Assembly: GCA_973895155.1 (NCBI GenBank)
Contig: OZ316892.1
Location: 22,940,001-23,004,000, forward strand
Direction: 5' to 3'
Source: Marsupella aquatica
Lineage: Eukaryota; Marchantiophyta
Length of the DNA stretch: 64,000 bases
Shown here: in pieces, positions 55,301 to 64,000 of the stretch
How positions within the stretch are numbered: position 1 is the stretch's first letter
Layout: the number at the start of each line of letters is the position of its first letter
Position numbers and translations under genes: made by a program
The notes under the pieces: model-generated
The model's input: the letters and a program-made list of their open reading frames with translations, nothing else
What the model was told of the DNA's origin: nothing
Databases searched by the model: none

Positions 55301-56295
55301 TGATCACACAATGATATCAGCTCGGAACAAGAAATTGCCATAGTTTCAGAATTTATCCAATGTAGCTTGGAACGTCCACTTCGCAAGAAACTTGAAATGT
55401 CCACTTCACAATGAACTTTTAAATTTCGTCGTCGTTACGAGGTGCAGCTAAATTCCATGCCCAACGAAACATCTGTCCTGTTTGTTCTACAATTCACAAA
55501 CTCTTACCCTAAGGAAATTACTCAACGGCCTAAAAATATTAATGCATTTGCAGAGAACAAAGTCGGGAATCATATTAGCAGCCAAGGCATGATCCCGCTC
55601 AGTGGAGGTCACAATTCAGCTTGATACCCCAATTCCCCCATATAATTTCGAGAATTTCTATGCATTTACTAATCCCTGAACTATTAAAATGCTCTCTATT
55701 GACTCTAACTCGGCGCTCAAGTCATTGCACGCATTTCGTGCAAAATTTGAACGTTTCAAACAGTGATAATCGACCGAATGGGGAGAGCTTCCAAGAGCAT
55801 TGTAATGATTCCACGGGAGGAAGAGAAAAATTATGCCTCTCGCACCTTGAATAGATACTGAGAGCGTCCAACTTTAGAGTCCACAAACCGGAGTGCAGCC
55901 CATCGGCCAAGCGTGGATCCAACCTGAACCAAACGACGGAGCAACAGGAAAGGGCGCTTTGTAAACAATTTCGCCATCTTCTCCACATCGTACTCATCCA
56001 ACTGCTCCGCCTCATCGGTTGCCGCATCCGCAATGTATCCCGAGTACTTCGAAAATGTGTCTTTCTCCGAAGCACCTCCCCAACCCGAAGGATTCACATC
56101 AGTGCTACTCGTTCCATTCCCACTCCTGCCCGCAGCGCACCTCACCACAGACGCCCGCCTCCATTTCAATTGCCCGTTCACTTCAACGCGAGCAACCTTC
56201 CTATTTCGCAGATCGAATCGCCCTAGTTTCAGCGAGCTGTCCACTCCTTGCAGCACCTTGGCTTGTACACGAGAAGCTCCGACGATGGCCGCCAT
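49312..56295 (-). CDS. plastid-type ABC1 atypical kinase (ABC1K/UbiB family)
   Basis: Eighteen exons, 5' to 3' on the minus strand: 56295-55846, 55287-55243, 54986-54948, 54616-54446, 54183-54031, 53788-53753, 53544-53501, 53375-53285, 53175-53134, 52791-52683, 52192-52078, 51771-51722, 51543-51465, 51318-51268, 51075-50934, 50674-50630, 50366-50262, 49671-49312. All phases match, giving about 708 aa. The first about 70 residues look like a plastid transit peptide. Family motifs: [10 protein letters not shown] (KxGQ region), [15 protein letters not shown] (Ala-rich loop), VAVKVQRPG (ATP Lys), YHADPHPGN (catalytic loop), and DFGMMGE (metal-binding DFG). Then come [11 protein letters not shown] and [11 protein letters not shown], typical of the chloroplast clade. 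Such kinases regulate plastoglobule prenyl-lipid metabolism (plastoquinone, tocopherol); the exact member is not assigned. An earlier in-frame ATG at 56367 would add 24 residues. Confidence 0.92.
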
Positions 56296-59259
56296 AGCTT
56301 CCTGCTCAGAGTAGAAAGAAGCCGCAGCGTTGCGATTCCAATTTCTCAATAACTGTTTCCATTTCACATTAGTAGACCAGAACTTCGGGGGACGACCGGA
56401 TCACCGGACAAAGACGGAGGACCGGTCCGAGGTCCGAATGTATACGTCGTACATCGTATTTCGTAGCCATTATTTCGACGATTCAATCTACACCTTCAAA
56501 AAATACCGTTTGACGGTCTGGATATGTTTGGATTGTCGGCAATCTGGCTTACGAATTTTGTGTTAATACTTTACCCGACGGTCAGTGGACGAGGAGATTT
56601 ATCCGTGGGTTACTTTCAGGGACCATGGGTTCCACTTGGCATGGACTGATTTCCTTACGCTGTAGGGCCACCGCTGTGTAAGGGATGGGGGACGAGTCGA
56701 CACGACAGCACTTTGGAACGGGTCAAGTTCGAGTATCAGTGGCTCGCTCTCTTCGATTTTGTGTAGGATAATAATTACTTGGAAAAAGGGATGAAAGGTG
56801 TCAATACCTAGAGACAAGGGTCGAGAGCTCAACACGAAGGTTGAGATGAACAAAAAGACTCTAGACCCCTACTTGTTATTTAGTTGTTTGTTTATGTGAG
56901 TAGTGAATGGATGTGGAGAAGCAAGTACTTTGTTTTACGAGATGGTTTATTGTCTAAATTCATGGAATTATAATATTTGTAAACAGTAAATTAATGATAA
57001 AAAGTGTGTATAAAGGAAAGAAGAAAGTGGGTGGGACTGGGCCTATTAGCTTGGATGGGATGTCCATCTAAACCTTTGGACTTAGATGGGATCCCAAACT
57101 GCTCATAGTGTGAAAGTCTAATTTTTTCAGTCCAGAACCATATCACCCTAGTGAAATCCCATGTTGGAAAAGATCCCACTCAAGCATATTTAGGAATCCC
57201 ATCTGAACATAGCTTATAGCAAGGTGGGATTGCCAATGCAAGAAAAACCCCAAATAAATAGAGTACAAAATTAGGGAGATCTTACTGGTCCCTGATTTTG
57301 TACTCTATTATTACCCTAAACCATGCTCTTAATAAGTAAGCTCCCCCTAATTTTTCAGTTTACAATTTGAACAGCATTTCATTGTAGCAATCATATAGAT
57401 TCATAGTCATATGAACTATCTCGATAACTTGTTTGTGGCATTCACAACTCAAGATGCTATGTTTGTGAGAATTCTTGCACTTACCAATTTGGTGTGATTT
57501 TTGTTTATTGCACTTTTGAACCAAAAGTTTTACTTGCACGTGGATAGGATTGCACTTTAAAATGTTGCACTAAGGGAGGGGCAACCATTTAAGACAAAAT
57601 TAGGGCCCAGGGACGGCTATAGTAGCTGTGTTATTAAGCTTATTGCAACCTGCACATTTTGACATTTGCACATACCTGAGCTCATATATGTTGGTGTTGC
57701 TGGCTTTTCCTACGTGTAGTAAGGGTTTATGTCGGATAATCATTACTAATCAACCCGGGAATCTCATTACTAATCAACCCGGGAATCAACCACTTCTTGT
57801 GAAGACAAATGCATGGGAACTGCAAATTCATTGAGCATAATTTTATTCATAATTGATCATTTTAATCAAAGCATGGGTCCAAAAGTTTCAAACAGATTAA
57901 TATTACATTGAATCTTTTCTACCATTGAGTTGATTTGTTTCAGCATGAGTTAAACATTACATAAGGGGACAATTATACTAAGGGACAGTTTGCTCATATG
58001 ATGGACAATGCAGCAAAAATTGAAGAGGATTGTCTCTTGAACAATCAATGTTGCTCATGGAACAAAGATCACCTCAAATGCAGACATTAGTGACCCAACA
58101 AATCAAAGTTCTCTATCAATGGCAAGGGGCATGTAATCCCCCATGTTAAGGTTTAGCCCTAAACCTCAGGTCATTATCAAGGCAATCCCTAAAAACCAAC
58201 AGGGATGTCACTTTTTGGACCAGCTTGCAGAGTTTTGGGAAAAACCTAAATTCAGCAGGGAGTGTTTGCTAACAAGTAGACACCATAGCAAAGTAACACC
58301 AACCAGATGAGATTGGCAAGGAGCTAAAATCATATGAGGGCTTCAAATGAAAATGTGGCGACATCCATTCCAAAACAAATCAACAAATCCCTAGCTGTGG
58401 ACGATCCAATGCAATGACATCCTGATATTGTCACTTAAGATCAATCTTGATCCTATTTTTTCACTCATTTTGCAGTCTTACACAACTAGCCTTCTTTGAT
58501 TCCTACTAGTTAAAAGGCTGGGGGAGTTTTACAAAACATCACTAATTTTTGCACCTGTTCTTCTTGCCTTCTTTTTCTATATCTAAGCTTATAGTTTATA
58601 AATTGGATTCCACGGCACTGTCAGACCCTCAAAAGGAGTGAGTCATATCTGTGTACAAGAACTTTTCGGTTGGACCTTTCTTTGCTATGTGCCCCATTGA
58701 GAACAAGTTGGGCAAACAAATGTTTTGTGATATATATCAGACAGTCTGTCAACAACAGTTGTGTTCATGTATGTTTGTGCTCTAAAAACCAACAGGGTAT
58801 ATTCTTCATAATTTGGAGAAACCTTGGGATAAGCATAAGCAGCTGACTGGTGAAGAAGGAGATCGACTCACCATAAAATTACCTCGATTCAAGCAAGTAG
58901 TAGTGGGCACAATGTTCAAACAAGCAACTGAGAAATGGTGAATCTGGTGGATGTTTTGTTATGTATGTATACAAAGCATGCATTTTTTAGTAGTATATTT
59001 TCCCAGTGGAAAGAAGACAAAGACAATCCAGCCAAACAAAAGCTTTTCACAAAATTTCAAGCATTACATGGCTCTCTCATTTTCGGGCTCAATTTATCCA
59101 GGATATAGTTCCTTAAAAAAAGTTGCTTGTTTGGCCAACTCAAGAGACAATAATGTGTTCTCTTGGGGTGCTCAAATGAAGAAAGACTCAATCCAATGCT
59201 GACGAGATTCTCAGCTCAATCAATTTGCAATTGACCAGTGCCTGAATCGGGTCTCTAAG
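56296..59259. other. intergenic DNA with ABC1K promoter and degenerate coding-like fragments
   Basis: 56296-56600 is the presumed promoter and leader of ABC1K. 57259-57307 holds an imperfect hairpin, and 57743-57785 a direct duplication of 'attactaatcaacccgggaat'. Between 58796 and 59217 two stretches bounded by 'aacag|' and 'cccag|' read as coding (ILHNLEKPWDKHKQLTGEEG; SGKKTKTIQPNKSFSQNF), but the frame breaks near 59200. They may be upstream exons of the large gene that follows or remains of a mobile element. Confidence 0.4.
57259..57307. repeat. 19-bp inverted repeat hairpin
   Basis: TAGAGTACAAAATTAGGGA, an 11-base loop (gatcttactgg), then the reverse complement with one mismatch. Intergenic; it may be the core of a fold-back MITE. 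Confidence 0.65.
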
Positions 59260-62200
59260 ATGAACAGGGTCCAAGATTTTTCCACCATGGCTCAACCTGC
59301 AAGTCTCAAAATCTGGGTGGGTCCTGTGGGACAAGACCCTGGACAAGACAACAAGAGCAATGCTTTAGGTCTTCCGCTGAACACAACTGACGTTAGCCAT
59401 GACATGGATGAAGATGATTTCTCTATCATGGTGAGCTCAAAACTTTCAATGCTTTTATGCAAATCATAGATTCCCTTGAGACGAATCTCCCTAGAGGCTG
59501 ACTGGCAGTTTAAAAACCATCTTAACAAGGCCAATCTTAAATGAGCCCTTTCTTTTCCTTCGAGTCTGTTTGATATCCTGGACAAACCAATTTTTTTGCC
59601 CCAAGTTTTAGAATTGTAAAACCAATTCCTTTGTGACAAAAATACCTCAACTTCCCAGCTTGTAGGAGTCAAGAAATGTTTGGCTACTACTGGTAGAAGA
59701 GATGTGACATGCTTGTTGGAATAAAAATTATAATGGAATGATGGCCACCGATGGAGAGTCTGAAAGAATTTATCCTAAGAACAAATGATGGAACTATTAT
59801 GCAGATGAATCCATCTGGAGACATCCTTGATTACTTTGGACAACTTGAGCTGGCATTGAAGAAAAAGAAAGAGGTACCTCGTCAATGCAAATTCTTTTTT
59901 TTCCTTTCAGCTTTTCACCGGACTGGCATGGATATGCCACAACAATACCAAGGGGCTTCACGCTCTTCTTTAAGCCTCCAGGTGTCACATATATGTGACT
60001 TAATTTGTTGTTCCCTCCATGTCAACCTTGTGGATGATATATGAAATTGGGATCTATGAGGAGTATCATCTAGTACTTGGCATGCACCAATTCTAAAGAA
60101 TGACGAAATAACTCACTATTCAGAAAATCACTTCTGAAGTTCAGAATAATGACTACTAGAACAGTTCTTCTTTGTGAAGTTAAGGAGACTTTCATCTTGA
60201 TGGCCTAGTTCAAAGTACTTCATTAAACTTCTATATTCTGTTTGTTATATTGTATTGAGCTGAAATTTTGGAGGTGATGAAATTATTGTTAGAAGTTTGT
60301 TGCTGTAGCTCAAGTCTTGTTTGGTTCAGTCTAGTCTGTCTCACCACATACAACATGATTCTCAGGTTTTGCAAGAGAAGCTTGGAAAAATGCCCCCAGT
60401 TATCAGCCATGCTGATGTTTTCACTATTGGCATTCCCCATTATGTTGATACTGATATGGCTAATCGTACTCCCTCCAATCGCATTGCCACCAATTATAGG
60501 TACACACCTCAACCCAAAATTCATCATAGAGGTGTTGGCTCAATTGGAGTGATTGAAAACATACTTTTCCCAGAAATATCTATGGTTCATGGCCTCCATA
60601 GTGTAAACAATGAAAAAACCCAGGACCAAGCTTCCCATTATGCAGCAACAAAACCAAACTTATATATCCATATAAAATATATAAAATATCCATATCCATG
60701 TCTATGCTTACGGAATACCACCTTATTATAGATTGGTATTGTTTTATAGGTTACTTTTTCTTCAAACCTTTATATCCCATAGTGAGGAGAAGCTCCAGCC
60801 AATTATGACACTTTGGGAGATTTGATACAATTCCAAACATCTCTTAGATTAGCTCTTTCTAGCAAGGAAAGTGGAGCAGGCGTACTGATCAAAGTAATTA
60901 TCTCTTAGCTAGAACTGTGAGAAATCAATACAGTTCAGGGTATGTCGACACAGTTTGAGTGTATAATTTAACTCCTAATTACTGTGATACACACCTGGTA
61001 ACCCCGTTCAAGTATATAATCTGTGAATAGTGCAATGAAGATGTGATCTATGTTGGTAAGTTGCATATAGCATACTCATCCTGGAACATGAAAAGTTATT
61101 TTGTTCTCTAGCAAAAAGTTTAAGTTTTTTAGTGAAATACAAGTGATCTACTTTTTTATGGCAAATATAAATAGTACATTGATTAGGAAGCGTGACATTG
61201 AAAAGTTGTGCACATAAGGTACAAGAGTAAAAGTACACATGTAAAGAAAAGTAATAATGAACAGGAAAAATCTAAGTCTATGGTATTGGGTCCTGCACAT
61301 ATTATACACCATTAAAGATACTTATGTACTTATCTTAGGTAATGACACTCAAATGAATTAAAACCATAAATTTAGGACACAAAACCATGAGTAGAACTTA
61401 AAGACATGAGGAGTACACTTTAATTAGATCATTTCTTCTTCACTAAGGGCTAGAACTTCCATGAGCTTTGTTAAAGGGTGGATGATCAAAAGTATAGCAA
61501 AGATTGACAAATTTAGAGGGGTGCCAGATTAAATTCAAAATCTAAAGTATACAAGGGATGCACCATGGTAAGACACATTGAATTAAAATACACAAGAAAA
61601 GAAGTTTGAATAAGACAAAATACTGGAAGATGGATTCACCATATAGCATATAGCAGTTTCATTCACCATATAGCAGTTTCATTGGTAAGTTGCATATACG
61701 GACTACTCTAAGTATTAAACAAGTGAAGATATGAATAGCAATGAGTCTGCTGAAGTTTTGGGGATTCCACTACTGTACTACTGTCCTGGCTTTCTTCTAC
61801 ATTGTGCAAATAAATAATAATAACGTAGTATTAGAATTGTGTTTTTGGCTGGCAAGTCTACTTCCTGGCCTTCTTGCCTTGTTGTGTCCCTTTGTGTCTG
61901 GCTTGGACCTCAGGAATTTTAAAACCACTCATTCAGAAATCTTAGAGGTAGCAATTCAGCTCCATTACTTTCCAAGTACGTTGTTATAGTCTATATCTAT
62001 CTAGTCTATCTAGATATATATAATATAATACATGCAGCACTAATTACAGAGCAATGTCTATGGTTCAAGGGCTACTCTAATGCATACCTTGATCGTGACT
62101 TTTGGAACCTTACACTAAGGTTAGGAGTGGAGGAGGTCGTCCCACTTTTGGTCTGACTAGCCCCGACTACCCGTTTTTTGAATGTGAATAGCGAAGAGGA

Positions 62201-63781
62201 CAATAAAAAAATTATCAAAATATTTGTTTATTCATTAATATTCTTTAAAAATTAATGAAATAATAATATATTATTTTCCTTGTATGTGCACATCAGTATT
62301 TTTGTGTGCACATCCATCTTCTATGCACATATGAATGTTATGGTGGGGCCATAGTGCTTATATTTTTTGAATGTAATAATTAGAAATTATTATAAAAAAT
62401 TGGCATGTACATACATCATATTCATGTCATGAGTTTCTCTTATGCACATGATGACCATAGAGTTACGGTCTAGAGGCTTCACTCTAGACCTAGGCTCTTA
62501 ATTATAGACTTCAGTTCGCGCTTTTATATTAAGATGGGGTCCATCAAGTAACAGTTTTCAATTTAGGGGTCCATCAAGTATATATCTCTTCATTAGGGCC
62601 TCTCAAAATTTCAAAATTACTGTCACAAATGAATGGTCATAGCTTTTTCAAAGGGTTTATATAAAAGTTTTTTTTTGTTTTTTGTTTCTATAGTGACTAA
62701 TGGTCATGACATAAAACCAATCTTTATGCCCAAAAATTATGGACTATGAATATGGCAAAACTTTTTGTGTCCATAACCCTTATTATAAGTTAAGGTCCAT
62801 TAAATTGGGAGAGATGAATCAAAACTCTGAGCTTAGAGAGGCCCTATTATTTGATTTATGTACATGACAGCTTTGGTTTATTTCTTGCATTGCAGTCCAG
62901 CAGCAGCAGTGTTCGAATCAATGCCGCCATACATTCGACACGTTCATCGAGAACAGGCATCGATATACGCGAATTACCTTGCAAGCCCATTCTACGAAGG
63001 CAAGCCACCATGGCAGTACTCAGACGGCAGTGACCCAATTCACGCCAACGAAAATCTGTACCAAGTGGCTTTGGCTCGAGAAGCTGAACGTCGTCGACTG
63101 AAGTACCTGAAGAGATCCCTCTCGCCCAACAGTGAAAATGGAAAGAATGCTTTTCTGTACCCTGAGAACGAAAGGATTTACCAAGGAGGATCGCCGAAGA
63201 TGACGAAGGTCGTTCCTTCGAGCAAAGCTCTCGAAGATATGCGCGCGACGTGGAAAAAACCGCACTTCGATGATGATGCTGAACCCAGCACCTCGCATGG
63301 CTCTGGTCGAACGACTGGTAGATCTGGATCACAATTTGCCGTTGAGGGAGAGCTCATTCCCTGCCCACTCCACCGCGTTCTGATGGGCGACAAGCACTTC
63401 AATGCGGACAGGAGAGTGAGCGCATATGAGAAAACTCGACGTGTTAGTCTGAAGTCCTTCCCTGCTCCGCCTATCGTTGAGAGCCCGCGAAGCCGAACCA
63501 AAGCTCGCAGGACACCGCCTACCGGAACTCCGCAAGACGTTTTCTCTGCTGCAGAGAACATCCTGAAGTATGAGTATTATTTGGAGAATGGAATCGAGGA
63601 ACGATACATCACTGCACTGAATAATAAATGGCTGACAGATGCTGCGCACCGCATCGGTCACCGTTGGCAGCTCAAGCTCCCACCTGAACAGTATCACTAC
63701 GTAATGGTTCATGTGGCACTCGAGGTCAAGTATCAATATCTGTACAGCATGCGCAAGGCCATCCTTAATTATGTCTTGAAG
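59260..63781 (+). CDS. 5' part of a large gene, probable axonemal dynein heavy chain (partial)
   Basis: Proposed exons 59260-59430, 59757-59873, 60366-60499 and 62896-63781 join in phase (0, 0, 2), and the last donor (AAG|gtgaca) leads beyond the window. The solid part is 62896-63781: from MPPYIRHVHREQASIYANYL it is a charged, proline-containing region, then ENGIEERYITALNNKWL and YLYSMRKAILNYVLK, the pattern seen in the tail of inner-arm dynein heavy chains (Y.YSM+KA..DY.L). Those motors drive flagellar beating, which fits a plant with swimming sperm. The three upstream exons (SLKEFILRTNDGTIMQMNPS; VLQEKLGKMPPVISHADVF) are weaker, and the acceptor before 59757 lacks a good pyrimidine tract. 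The gene could also be another large ciliary protein. The 2.4-kb third intron holds a dispersed-repeat copy. Confidence 0.5.
62640..62830. repeat. dispersed repeat copy, pair of 42640-42830
   Basis: 'tagtgactaatgg.atg', 'ccaatctttatgcccaaaaa.ttatg.actatgaat' and 'ttttgtg.ccataa' then 'gttaaggtccattaaatt' match 42670-42800 in the same order. Shorter pieces of the 3' motif occur near 3271, 8938 and 9084. No coding capacity; a MITE-like or LTR-derived family. Confidence 0.7.
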
Positions 63782-64000
63782 GTGACAACCGCCTTCTTCC
63801 TTGAACAAGGCACGACCTGCCTGCCAAATAGTGAGTCATAAACGAGTTACGTGCAAATTTTCTCAGCATTAATGCATGCTCAGTAGGCAGGCACCTTATA
63901 AAACTTTAGACTGTCTGAAGTCATGTCTGCTATATTTTCCTATATGGCAAGCCGAATTGAATAATCACTCGTCTAGTTCAGAAGATGGACTGGGAAGCAA
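63782..64000. other. intron of the dynein-like gene, runs off the window
   Basis: Begins at a GTGACA donor. The open frame continues to 63841, but the frame past the donor loses dynein character. No acceptor is identified before the end. Confidence 0.4.

Noticed and set aside
1-64000. tRNA or rRNA genes
   Set aside because: No T-arm/A-box pairs or rRNA-like segments were noticed on reading either strand; a short gttcgaatc at 62911 lies in a coding exon.

Overview
This is a 64-kb piece of plant nuclear DNA, most likely from a bryophyte and probably a liverwort of the Marchantia kind. The reasons are spliced genes with GT-AG introns, a nuclear-encoded photosystem II subunit and a plastid-type ABC1 kinase (a green plant), an NB-LRR immune receptor with an N-terminal alpha/beta-hydrolase domain (the HNL class known from liverworts), and a candidate axonemal dynein heavy chain (a plant with swimming sperm). 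Species and functions are inferred from motifs read by eye; no database search was possible. Layout, left to right: (1) 1-3.4 kb, AT-rich intergenic DNA with one perfect hairpin. (2) 3.4-4.9 kb, a four-exon DUF4602-type ribosome-biogenesis protein (+) behind four tandem repeats, each carrying a telo-box. (3) 7.0-7.6 kb, an FHA-domain protein (-). (4) 8.9-9.9 kb, a tandem and inverted repeat array. (5) 10.0-13.9 kb, an SR45a/TRA2-like splicing factor (+) with a duplicated 5' leader. (6) 15.1-23.2 kb, the HNL receptor gene (+, five exons, about 1,317 aa), preceded by a decayed, inverted copy of its own 5' end and a tandem-repeat spacer. (7) 24.0-40.2 kb, a decayed Ty1/copia retrotransposon with both LTRs and a 5-bp target duplication, split by a 10.8-kb DNA transposon that has 19-bp terminal inverted repeats, an 8-bp target duplication and a spliced transposase of about 1,400 aa that I cannot place in a named superfamily. 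(8) 41.0-42.0 kb, PSBX (-, two exons). (9) 42.4-45.8 kb, several repeat families and a 21-base C run. (10) 49.3-56.3 kb, an ABC1K kinase gene (-, 18 exons, about 708 aa, reconstructed with every splice phase consistent). (11) 59.3 kb to the window end, the 5' part of a large + strand gene that looks like an axonemal dynein heavy-chain tail. The genes are independent eukaryotic units, not an operon. PsbX and the ABC1 kinase act in the chloroplast; the DUF4602 and SR proteins act in ribosomal RNA processing and pre-mRNA splicing; the HNL protein is a presumed intracellular immune receptor. The most novel items are the nested DNA transposon and the HNL locus, where the receptor shows a Ser-to-Cys change at the hydrolase nucleophile and an Asp-to-Lys change in the MHD motif and sits beside an inverted copy of itself that could make double-stranded RNA.
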